This document shows positions 1 through 6,996 of a DNA stretch of 32,975 bases, in pieces. The notes beneath the pieces are model-generated. The model had not been told where the DNA came from, did not search any database, and saw only the letters and a list, made by a program, of their open reading frames with translations. Numbering within the stretch: position 1 is the first letter of the stretch; every line of letters starts with the position of its first letter. The stretch spans positions 1 through 32,975 of the forward strand of contig CAYFLR010000066.1 in assembly GCA_964343805.1 (NCBI GenBank). The letters are read 5' to 3'. Source of the DNA: CAYFLR01 sp964343805 (GTDB lineage Bacteria > Bdellovibrionota_B > Oligoflexia > CAYFLR01). Both the position numbers and the translations under genes were made by a program.

Positions 1-2
1 TA

Positions 3-566
3 AATCAAGTAAAAATACCGGCTAGATACTCTTTAAGATTAAAAAGGGAGTACCGCATAAGAAAATGGAGGGAGAAGAGCTTTAAATCTTTAGAAATAAT
101 GGGAGGATATAACCCCGTATCAGAGGAAAATTTAAATGTAGACTTACTAGATACACCCTATGTAGATCTTAAACATCAATTCCCAGCGCAACTACCCATA
201 GACAGTGATGAAGTGGACAAAATAGTATCTGTAGCGAACCTTGAACATTTTAACATGGCAGATATCCGATTAATCTTAAAAGAATTTTATCGTTTGCTTA
301 AAAAAGGTGGATTTGTAGAAATTAGTATGCCAACCCTTAACAAAATAATTGAACAATATAATAAAGATGGTTGTACTGATGAACTCCTAATGTTTGTCCA
401 CGGGGCCCAGAAAGACCGATATGATTTACACCTATGTGTTCCAAGTGAAGAAAGAATGATGGATGAATTAACAAAAATCGGATTTGAAAACTGCAAAACT
501 GCTAAATATATGTATCCCAGAAATCATAATGAGAATTTCATGTCTACGATTCAAGGATATAAATAG
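3..566 (+). CDS. SAM-dependent methyltransferase-like protein, 5' end outside window
   Basis: The frame is open from the first bases of the window to the stop at 566, and no ATG, GTG or TTG precedes the ATG at 99. The true start probably lies upstream; starting at 99 would cut into the conserved core. The stretch LEIMGGYNP followed by LNVDLLD resembles the SAM-binding motif I (usually LNxGCGxNP...VNVD) of small type-11 methyltransferases found in sugar loci. VANLEHF resembles the post-II motif and LLKKGGFVEISMP the motif III strand. The usual Cys of motif I is replaced, so catalytic activity is uncertain. It may be a degenerate or non-catalytic member. It is the only + strand gene left of 14 kb and converges on the formyltransferase gene, so it belongs to a different transcript. 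Family call moderate; substrate unknown. Confidence 0.6.
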   Translation, partial: NQVKIPARYSLRLKREYRIRKWREKSFKSLEIMGGYNPVSEENLNVDLLDTPYVDLKHQFPAQLPIDSDEVDKIVSVANLEHFNMADIRLILKEFYRLLKKGGFVEISMPTLNKIIEQYNKDGCTDELLMFVHGAQKDRYDLHLCVPSEERMMDELTKIGFENCKTAKYMYPRNHNENFMSTIQGYK

Positions 567-625
567 CGGCTCCCCGCAGTATAAACTCAGATAGTATATG
601 AAGCCCCCCTCCTAGTAAAACCAGT

Positions 626-1399
626 TCATGGATCACTATTTTCATCGACCTTAACTATTTGATACTTTTGGTTACCTATAAAAAAATAGGGAGGGGGAAA
701 GGGTGAAAACAAAAGAGCCCTAATTCTGTTATACAACTGAGGTACTTCCTCTTTTATCTTCAAGTCATGGGGTGGGAAGTCGTTGCGTTTATATTTTTTT
801 AAATCATTATCTGCTGTTTGAACCACAGGTAAAACCTTATTTTGAAAGACATTTTCAATATTATCTCTAAATAAGTCTAACCCCTTTCTAGAAGCAAGAA
901 AGTATAGCTCATCACCCCTTAAATCATCAGATAATGGAAATGTCTTGCGAGCAATAATTGGCCCTGTATCAATACCCTCATCAATATAATGTAAAGTTAC
1001 ACCATATTCCTGTTCTCCATTCATAATAGCCATAGTTGTAGGGTAACATCCGCGATATTTCAAAGCGTCTGCTAAATGAAGGTTTATAGCTCCCCTTTTA
1101 GCGAGATTAAACAGTTTCGGCTTAAGAATGTTATCATAATAAACAACTATAATAAAATCAGGATTAATATTTGAAACCCTGGATAAAATATCAGAAGAGT
1201 GAGGAGTATCAGTCGCCTGGTAAGGCAAATTAAACTGGTTACAGTAGGTATGTATCTTAGGATACCACCTATCTGGAGATTTTGATAAATCGGATGTATT
1301 ACTAATGACCAGTTCTAGTTTTACATCAGAAAGTGTATTTAAAAACTGAAGGCAATCATAACCAATTTGCTTCCCTCCCAAAAAAACTATTTTTTGCAT
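626..1399 (-). CDS. Sugar N-formyltransferase (methionyl-tRNA formyltransferase-like)
   Basis: A 257-residue protein with the formyltransferase fold: N-terminal KIVFLGGKQIG (Rossmann-like N10-formyl-THF binding) and the catalytic triad Asn106, His108 (in INLHLAD) and Asp144 (in DEGIDTGPII). RGCYPTTMAIMNGE matches the conserved RGxxPxxxAIxNGE loop. Its length is close to sugar formyltransferases such as QdtF/WlaRD/VioF and shorter than Fmt (about 315), and it lacks the full Fmt C-terminal domain. It would transfer a formyl group from N10-formyltetrahydrofolate to an amino sugar nucleotide. It starts 12 bases after the stop of the DegT aminotransferase, which would provide the amine, so the two probably work in sequence to give an N-formylamino-deoxysugar. 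The exact sugar (3- or 4-formamido) cannot be told from sequence. Last gene of the minus-strand operon. Confidence 0.85.
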   Translation of the reverse strand: MQKIVFLGGKQIGYDCLQFLNTLSDVKLELVISNTSDLSKSPDRWYPKIHTYCNQFNLPYQATDTPHSSDILSRVSNINPDFIIVVYYDNILKPKLFNLAKRGAINLHLADALKYRGCYPTTMAIMNGEQEYGVTLHYIDEGIDTGPIIARKTFPLSDDLRGDELYFLASRKGLDLFRDNIENVFQNKVLPVVQTADNDLKKYKRNDFPPHDLKIKEEVPQLYNRIRALLFSPFPPPYFFIGNQKYQIVKVDENSDP

Positions 1400-1411
1400 G
1401 TTTTTACTCTA

Positions 1412-2524
1412 TTATGAATTCTTGAAAAACTTTCGAATTAGATCGATTATTTTGTCATGATCGTCATTGGATAAAGAAGGATAAAGAGGCAAGGTAAGAG
1501 CTTCCTTAAATACTTTCTCTGCAATGGGTAAATAGGTTCTATTTCCATAGCATTTATAAGTATGAATCGGCTTATAATGGACACCGGTGTTGATATCATT
1601 TTCTTGCAAGTAAACACTGAGTTTATCGCGTGACTGTGTTCTAATTGCAAAAAGATGCCAACTTGAAACCAAAACATTATCATCTTTCGGAGGCAATTGA
1701 ATCTGCTCAATATCCGTTAATCCCTCAAAATAATGGTTTACTCTTTCTCTACGAAGGCTATTTGACTCATGTAACTTTTTTAACTGTACAAGCCCCAAAG
1801 CCGCATGAATATCATTTAGATGGTATTTGTAGCCAATTTCATCAACAGCATATTCCCACCAGTATTTTTGCTCCAACGAGGTCCGGTCCCATGTACTCTT
1901 ATCGATGCCCAACCATCTTAACCTAATTGCCCTTTCTGCCATTTCTTCATTATTAAGAGTAATTGCCCCCCCCTCTCCCATTGCTAAGTTTTTTACAGCA
2001 TGAAAACTATGAGCTCCAATATCTGCAAGCCCACCTACTGACTTATTTTTATACTTTGCGCCACTTGCATGAGCACAGTCTTCAACAATAGGGATGTCTC
2101 CTGCAATTTCTTTCAGTTTATCAATATCTACTGGTCTACCTGAAAAGTGAACGGGAATAATTGCCTTAGTTCTACACGTGATTTTCTTGGCTACATCCTC
2201 TAGGTTGATATTCATGGTATCAGGATCAATATCCGCAAAAATAGGAGTGGCCAAATTATAATAAACACAGTGTGCTGTAGATACAAATGTCCAAGTTGGA
2301 ACAATGACCTCATCTCCGTGGTTGACCCCTAAAAGTTTGAGAGATAAATCTAATGCTGTAGTTCCTGAATTCAGACCAATACAGTATTTTGTTTTACAAT
2401 GTTCTGCAAATTTATCCTCAAATTCTTTAGTTTTCGGACCAAGCCCCACCCAACCAGATTTTAATACCTCATTTACTGCTTTAATTTCTTCATCGCCGTA
2501 AAAAGGCTTAAAAACTTGAATCAT
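1412..2524 (-). CDS. DegT/DnrJ/EryC1-family PLP-dependent sugar aminotransferase
   Basis: About 370 residues, a normal length for this family. From the upstream GTG (2530), PLP contacts include SGTTA at 55-59, the EDCAHASGA strand with Asp151, and the Schiff-base lysine Lys180 in FHAVKNLAMGEGG. The C-terminal HYKPIHTY segment is also typical. It should convert a nucleotide-linked 3- or 4-keto-6-deoxyhexose into the amino sugar using glutamate. I prefer the ATG at 2524 over the GTG at 2530 because GAGG lies 5 bases before it, whereas the GTG is itself part of that ribosome-binding site. The gene is followed after 12 bases by the sugar formyltransferase, which suggests an N-formylamino sugar. 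The GEGGA motif is encoded by a run of eight G on the coding strand (see 1966-1973). No 4,6-dehydratase is present in the window, so the substrate is made elsewhere. Confidence 0.88.
   Translation of the reverse strand: MIQVFKPFYGDEEIKAVNEVLKSGWVGLGPKTKEFEDKFAEHCKTKYCIGLNSGTTALDLSLKLLGVNHGDEVIVPTWTFVSTAHCVYYNLATPIFADIDPDTMNINLEDVAKKITCRTKAIIPVHFSGRPVDIDKLKEIAGDIPIVEDCAHASGAKYKNKSVGGLADIGAHSFHAVKNLAMGEGGAITLNNEEMAERAIRLRWLGIDKSTWDRTSLEQKYWWEYAVDEIGYKYHLNDIHAALGLVQLKKLHESNSLRRERVNHYFEGLTDIEQIQLPPKDDNVLVSSWHLFAIRTQSRDKLSVYLQENDINTGVHYKPIHTYKCYGNRTYLPIAEKVFKEALTLPLYPSLSNDDHDKIIDLIRKFFKNS
1966..1973. repeat. C8/G8 homopolymer inside aminotransferase gene
   Basis: Eight consecutive C on the + strand (G on the coding strand) encode part of the GEGGA motif just after the PLP lysine. 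A one-base change would truncate the aminotransferase. Long G tracts are rare by chance in such AT-rich DNA. Confidence 0.6.
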
Positions 2525-2599
2525 AATCACCTCATAAAAAAGTTTCCCGTATAGCCTTAGATTTATTCATACCAATTGTCAATTAAAGAATCCGGAAAT

Positions 2600-2734
2600 C
2601 TATAACTTTCCATTATATTTCAACTGGTTCAGGTAGCATGAGTTGATTATCTTTAACCTTCTTCTTAAATAATAATAATCAGAGATTCTCTTAAAAATAA
2701 AGTTAGGTATAATCATTTTTATTAGTTTTCGCAA
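2600..2734 (-). CDS. 44-residue basic ORF, possible gene remnant
   Basis: A short ORF with a TTG start at 2734 and a well-placed AGGAG (2740-2744, 5 bases upstream), ending in TAG at 2600. It sits between the ABC transporter gene (26-base gap) and the aminotransferase gene. The translation is strongly basic and aromatic, beginning MRKLIKMIIPNFIFKRI, then DYYYLRRRLKI. Leaders of this kind are common at the start of methyltransferases and glycosyltransferases in polysaccharide loci, so it may be the surviving 5' end of a deleted gene, or a genuine small basic peptide. No product can be assigned. It occupies most of the 230-base gap at 2531-2760. Confidence 0.35.
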   Translation of the reverse strand: MRKLIKMIIPNFIFKRISDYYYLRRRLKIINSCYLNQLKYNGKL

Positions 2735-2760
2735 AAGATCTCCTATTTCAATATATTTTT

Positions 2761-4572
2761 TTATATTTTTTGTAACTCAAACTGCTTCTGATACCAATCG
2801 CTATTATCTTTTAAATCAGCATAAGTACCCTGCTCCAGGAGTTCCCCATCTTTAATAACGATGATATTATCTACGATATTTATGGTGCTTAAACTGTGAG
2901 CAATAATAATAATAGTAGTGTTATTCTCTTTACGTAGTTTTGCAATTGCCAATTTAATAAATTTTTCTGATTCGGAGTCTAAGGCACTTGTTGGCTCGTC
3001 TAAGATCAAAATGGATGGTTTTCTAATTAAAGCCCTGGCTAAGGAAATTCTCTGTTTTTCACCACCTGATAATGTCCGCCCTTTTGTTCCAATCTCAAAG
3101 TCATAGCCTCCTTCAAGCTGACATATAAAATCATGGCAATAGGCTGATTTCGCTGCAGTAATCACATCTTTTTCATCAATTTCCAAACCATAGCTAATGT
3201 TCTCCTTTATTGATCCATTAAAAAGTTTAGGTTCCTGTGAAACAACAGCAAAGTTCTTATAAAAATCTATATCTGCAAAATTAAGATAATCCACATTGTC
3301 GAATAATATTTTCCCTGACTTCGGAATATACAACCTGGTTATTAAGTCTATAAGAGTTGATTTACCAGCACCCGAATCCCCCAAGAGAGCCGTTATTTGA
3401 TTTCGGGGTACAAAACAGGATACTTGCTTAATAACATCAGCATCTTCATGAGAAAATGTAATTTTCTCTAACTTGATTCCTTTTTGTAAGGAAGGAAAAG
3501 GGATTTTTTTTACATGTATTTTATTAGTAAGATCACCACCCTTTTTAATATTTTTTAATAGTTTTAAATAATTTACTACTGCTCCCGTTAAACCTGAAAA
3601 CTGTTGCCAAGAATAACTTAGTGCTTTGACAGAGTTGGCTATTTTTATTAATATTAACAGGAATGCACCGACTACCATAATATCCATACTCAAGAATTCA
3701 ACGGCCACAAAAATAATTATAAAAACATTTAAAATATTAAAAGGCTCTATTATTAACTTTACAAGGGCGCTAATGCTACTTAATTTGAACTGTTGATTAC
3801 ATGCTTCCAGGGCACATTTTTTATTATTGTCCTGCTCAAGTTTTTCATTAGCAGTTAGCTTAATTAGACGAAGTAAATACAATTTTTCTATAAACTTAGA
3901 AGACCATAGTTTGTTTTGCTCGGTAACAATAGAACTTATAGCCACTGATTGCTTCATCTGAAAATAAACGGCAATGGAGCTAAGAAAGAAAAGTCCCAGA
4001 CTAATAAATGTCAAACTATAACTGGTCAGCAAAAGAACAGCAAAATAAGAAATCAACATGACAAGGTTTTGAATAATGCCCACTAGAGTTTTAAGCCACC
4101 CAAGATTTCGTGTTTCTTCAGTGGAAAGGGTATTGACAATTGTACCCACATCAATCTTAACGGAAACCCGAAAAGGAGCCTTAAGATATTCATTAAATAA
4201 AGTCGTCTTTAAATTACCTCTTGATCTTTCAAAAAGATAATAATTATAAACCTCAGCAATATATATAAAAAGCTGTTTAGCAATGAACATAAAACCGCTT
4301 ATAATCATCAGAAAAACCAAAGTAATGGGAAGGTGTAACAGTTCAGATATATAAATGACTGATTTCCAGTAAATTGATGAGGAAACTTGACTGAGATCCT
4401 TATTAACTTTTATGAATTCAAAAACGGGCAAAACAAAGAAAATGCCCAAGCTCTCAAAAAGAGCAGCTGCGCTACTCAGAACAGAATAAAGTATCATCTC
4501 AGTATACTTCATTCTATAAACCTGAAATCGATTATGAAAAACCATCAAAAAATTTTTAAATTTTGAAATCAT
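2761..4572 (-). CDS. ABC transporter, fused permease and ATPase (PglK/MsbA-like), probable glycan flippase
   Basis: A 603-residue ABC half-transporter. The N-terminal membrane domain (about residues 25-330) has hydrophobic segments near 28-50, 72-105, 165-205 and 270-310. The ATPase domain (about 365-603) has Walker A GDSGAGKST at 398-406, Q-loop VVSQEP around 444, signature LSGGEKQ at 501-507, Walker B ILILDEP at 521-527, D-loop SALD and switch His559. All catalytic elements are intact. The architecture matches MsbA and the lipid-linked oligosaccharide flippase PglK. Because the locus has Wzz and Wzy but no visible Wzx, I infer that it flips the undecaprenyl-linked repeat unit, though lipid or glycan export is also possible. 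It begins 88 bases after the 51-residue ORF. The ribosome-binding site is weak. Confidence 0.88.
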   Translation of the reverse strand: MISKFKNFLMVFHNRFQVYRMKYTEMILYSVLSSAAALFESLGIFFVLPVFEFIKVNKDLSQVSSSIYWKSVIYISELLHLPITLVFLMIISGFMFIAKQLFIYIAEVYNYYLFERSRGNLKTTLFNEYLKAPFRVSVKIDVGTIVNTLSTEETRNLGWLKTLVGIIQNLVMLISYFAVLLLTSYSLTFISLGLFFLSSIAVYFQMKQSVAISSIVTEQNKLWSSKFIEKLYLLRLIKLTANEKLEQDNNKKCALEACNQQFKLSSISALVKLIIEPFNILNVFIIIFVAVEFLSMDIMVVGAFLLILIKIANSVKALSYSWQQFSGLTGAVVNYLKLLKNIKKGGDLTNKIHVKKIPFPSLQKGIKLEKITFSHEDADVIKQVSCFVPRNQITALLGDSGAGKSTLIDLITRLYIPKSGKILFDNVDYLNFADIDFYKNFAVVSQEPKLFNGSIKENISYGLEIDEKDVITAAKSAYCHDFICQLEGGYDFEIGTKGRTLSGGEKQRISLARALIRKPSILILDEPTSALDSESEKFIKLAIAKLRKENNTTIIIIAHSLSTINIVDNIIVIKDGELLEQGTYADLKDNSDWYQKQFELQKI

Positions 4573-4660
4573 TATTTTACTTTCTCAGTTTTGGCTGACA
4601 GACCAAACCCAATCCCTCACTAGAATGATCTCTTAGCATATGATTGGCAAAATAATTCAT

Positions 4661-4816
4661 TTAAAGATTAAAAACTCTGTCAATCACATTGTTATATCGA
4701 CTGAATTGAGAGTTATTTTTTAATCTTGTAACAGGACACATTAAAGTCGCATAGTGATATGGCAGTTGGTAACTTACCTCTTGGGCATGTTGCTGTTTAC
4801 TTAACTCTGGTTTCAT
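4661..4816 (-). CDS. 51-residue translationally coupled ORF, possibly truncated methyltransferase start
   Basis: The ATG at 4816 overlaps the stop of the upstream GNAT gene as ATGA, and AGAGGA lies about 5-10 bases before it. This is the classic arrangement for translational coupling, which argues that the start is used. The peptide begins MKPELSKQQHAQEVSYQLPY and continues HYATLMCPV. The ELxxxQhxQExxYxxPYHY pattern reminds me of the leader of some class I methyltransferases in polysaccharide loci; this is a weak, recollected resemblance. It ends in TAA at 4661. The same frame then reopens at an ATG directly after the stop for 27 more codons before another stop, so the gene could be the 5' stub of a deleted or nonsense-mutated gene. 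It fills much of the 240-base gap at 4573-4812. Confidence 0.5.
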   Translation of the reverse strand: MKPELSKQQHAQEVSYQLPYHYATLMCPVTRLKNNSQFSRYNNVIDRVFNL

Positions 4817-5949
4817 TTATTTCCTCTATTACGAGATGAAATTTTTATTAACTTTCTCTTGGAGCGCTGCGCCCACCTAAAAAATGATGTCTTTTGAAGC
4901 CATGGATAAAGCCGACACTCAAAAAGTAGTAATAAAATTAAATGGCTTTTAAGAGGAAACAGATGCTTCATTCGATATCGTAACTTAGAAGACCACTTTA
5001 TTTTGTATAACTCTTCTCCAGGACCATAATCAATTTCAGTAAAACCTTTATAATATGCCTCTTCTATAATGTAACTTAACAAAACTTTCCCAGGTGAAAA
5101 TTTATTAAAATGTGGGTCGTAAATTGGTAAAGTGTAGTACAATCTCTGTTGGTCATAATAACAAATAGCCACTGCAATAGTTTTACCTGTTTGATTATGC
5201 TCAATAATATGAATTTTAATGGTCTCCCCATAAAGCTCACTCTGTATCATTTCTAATAAAAATCTTTGATTATCTGATTTTCTATAGCGTGATTTAAACC
5301 CCTCTTGGGCCCATTTTTCTATATGTAAATTTATTAGGGATTCAATATGCTTTTTAGCATCGGTTTGAGATGTTGGAGTGATAAACCTATAACCTGCTTT
5401 TAAAAGACGATTTCTTTCATTGTTAATATTCGAAACCCCTTGACATTTTAAAGACTTAAGAAGAGCCTTGACCGAAGGGGCGAGCTTTCTTACCCCTTCA
5501 TCTTCCATGACTAAATAAGGGCAATTGGGTAATTTAACTTCAAAATTGCTACGAGGAAGATCTGCTTTTATAATTTTCACAAACATAGATTCAAGAATAT
5601 CTAAGTGAGGATACTCTTTCTTCAACCACCTAACAAGTGAACCTATGATTGTAACTTGCGAATAGCCCTGTTTCAATAAATAGTTTGAATACCACCCAAG
5701 CTGAAGGGGAACCAGTCGATTAGTTTTTACACCAAATTTATAAATGTCTAACTCTTCAAATAAACCAACCCCAATTTGGTTTCCATTATGCGAGAAGGAC
5801 AAAGCCACTACCTTTTTTTCAGGGTTAGAGCTCAGAAATAATTGAACTAATCTTTTATCTTGAAAAAAATCATCAGGAATGAATTGATCTAAGAGATCCA
5901 ACCATTCCTCTTGTAAATGAAATGCTTCGATCTTAAAGGAATCTATCAT
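4813..5949 (-). CDS. GNAT-family acyltransferase, BioF2/CelD (FemAB-like) type
   Basis: A 378-residue protein with the layout of BioF2-like/CelD N-acyltransferases. The diagnostic part is in the C-terminal half: a KMxxxE-like helix near HIEKW, a strand with AVAICYYDQQRLYYTLPIYD, then FSPGKVLLSYIIEEAYYKG and TEIDYGPGEELYKIKWS, matching the family pattern SPGxxLLxxxIExAxxxGxxxxDFxxGxxxYKxxW. It probably acylates an amino group of a sugar or attaches an amino acid or acyl group to the repeat unit; acyl donor and acceptor are unknown. It starts in an ATGA overlap with the upstream GT4 gene and ends in an ATGA overlap with the 51-residue ORF, so it is firmly inside the operon. No membrane segment apart from a hydrophobic stretch (HLILLLLFE) near residue 340. 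Confidence 0.78.
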   Translation of the reverse strand: MIDSFKIEAFHLQEEWLDLLDQFIPDDFFQDKRLVQLFLSSNPEKKVVALSFSHNGNQIGVGLFEELDIYKFGVKTNRLVPLQLGWYSNYLLKQGYSQVTIIGSLVRWLKKEYPHLDILESMFVKIIKADLPRSNFEVKLPNCPYLVMEDEGVRKLAPSVKALLKSLKCQGVSNINNERNRLLKAGYRFITPTSQTDAKKHIESLINLHIEKWAQEGFKSRYRKSDNQRFLLEMIQSELYGETIKIHIIEHNQTGKTIAVAICYYDQQRLYYTLPIYDPHFNKFSPGKVLLSYIIEEAYYKGFTEIDYGPGEELYKIKWSSKLRYRMKHLFPLKSHLILLLLFECRLYPWLQKTSFFRWAQRSKRKLIKISSRNRGNK

Positions 5950-6938
5950 TTTAAAACTTCTCTATAAACTTCTTCGATTTTTCTGGCAATCTTTTTTGGA
6001 TCATTGCGAGTAACAACAAGATCATGCCCCATTTCACCAAAATACTTCCTTAAATAGGGGCGGTCTAGTAATAAATCCAATGCTTTTTTCATTTTCTTTT
6101 TACTTCGGTAAGGAACAGTTATCCCCCCCCCTCCAATCGTATCTCGTGTTGCACTTCGATCATCATAGGATATAACAGGGGTTTTAAAAAACATGGATTC
6201 TAAAAATACAATTCCATAGGCTTCAAAATGAGTTGGGTACATAAAAACATCAAAAATATTCATCAAAGAGCATTTTTCGTTTATTGATAAAAATTGATCC
6301 ATCAATTGGTAATTACCTGAAGGTAGATTTTTACGATTAGTTTTCATTAAAAATAGTAGGTCACTCCGATGCTTATACTGATTTGCAATATCTATANNNN
6401 NNNNNNTCTCATCATGATCATTTCCAAGAGAGCCTATAATGGTCTTATCCTCAGGGATATTAAAATAGCTTCTTGGTAAATCAGCAGAGTAGCTATAAAA
6501 ATCAAAAGGGTGATCAATAATCATCCCTTTACTTCCCTTTAATAATCCATATGAAAAAGGGGAGGGTACAATTATCCTTTGTACATCATTATAGTTAAAT
6601 TCATCATAACGTGGACACATGAGAGTCTGTACCACAGGCACAACTTTTGATGCTTCTGTAATGTGTTTAAAATATTGCCCGCCTTCTGAGACATGGCATA
6701 GATCAATTTGATTCTCTTTGAGATGATACTCAATACCCTTAAAGAATGTATTCCCTTCTAATAGAATAACTTTAGAGAAAACTTTCTCAAATTCCTGTAA
6801 TAAGAAGTTCTTGGGGTTATGATGAGATAACAATATCATCTTAAACTGGTCTTTATTTAAATATCTTACCCAATCTAAAACACTTTGCTGGGTACCACCG
6901 TGAGGTAAGGAAGACATTGTCATTAATACATTTGTCAA
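5946..6938 (-). CDS. Glycosyltransferase, GT4-like (GT-B fold)
   Basis: A 330-residue GT-B enzyme. The N-terminal domain has the SSLPHGGTQQSVLDW loop (residues 9-23), the usual GGxxxxV nucleotide-sugar/acceptor loop. The C-terminal domain has IIGSLGNDHD near 167-176 and the EX7E signature HFEAYGIVFLESMF, with Glu239 and Glu247. The TTG start at 6938 is supported by GGAG 6 to 7 bases upstream; later in-frame ATGs would cut into the first strand. A run of ten N (6397-6406) falls after residue 177, but frame is kept and both sides read as GT4. The conserved glycine-rich loop at 269-272 is encoded by GGA plus a G9 tract (6123-6131). It couples to the GNAT gene through ATGA. Sugar specificity unknown. 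Confidence 0.85.
   Translation of the reverse strand: MTNVLMTMSSLPHGGTQQSVLDWVRYLNKDQFKMILLSHHNPKNFLLQEFEKVFSKVILLEGNTFFKGIEYHLKENQIDLCHVSEGGQYFKHITEASKVVPVVQTLMCPRYDEFNYNDVQRIIVPSPFSYGLLKGSKGMIIDHPFDFYSYSADLPRSYFNIPEDKTIIGSLGNDHDEXXXXIDIANQYKHRSDLLFLMKTNRKNLPSGNYQLMDQFLSINEKCSLMNIFDVFMYPTHFEAYGIVFLESMFFKTPVISYDDRSATRDTIGGGGITVPYRSKKKMKKALDLLLDRPYLRKYFGEMGHDLVVTRNDPKKIARKIEEVYREVLK
6123..6131. repeat. C9/G9 homopolymer inside GT4 gene
   Basis: Nine C on the + strand encode GGG GGG GGG after a GGA codon (four glycines) near residue 270 of the glycosyltransferase. The tract is currently in frame. It is a candidate slipped-strand site that could switch this transferase off, truncating its last 60 residues. 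Confidence 0.65.
6397..6406. other. Ten-base N-run
   Basis: Undetermined bases inside the GT4 gene. The reading frame continues across it, which suggests that the run has its true length rather than being an arbitrary scaffold gap. Confidence 0.95.
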
Positions 6939-6996
6939 TTATAGCTCCAGCTAAAAATAACCTGATAATTAAAAATCGAAGATAGACTAGCCTAAT

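Noticed and set aside
2577..2582. Perfect TTGACA (-35-like) on the minus strand upstream of the aminotransferase gene.
   Set aside because: At 16-18 bases spacing the -10 candidates (such as TAAGGC) match poorly, and the gene is already in an operon, so I did not call a promoter.
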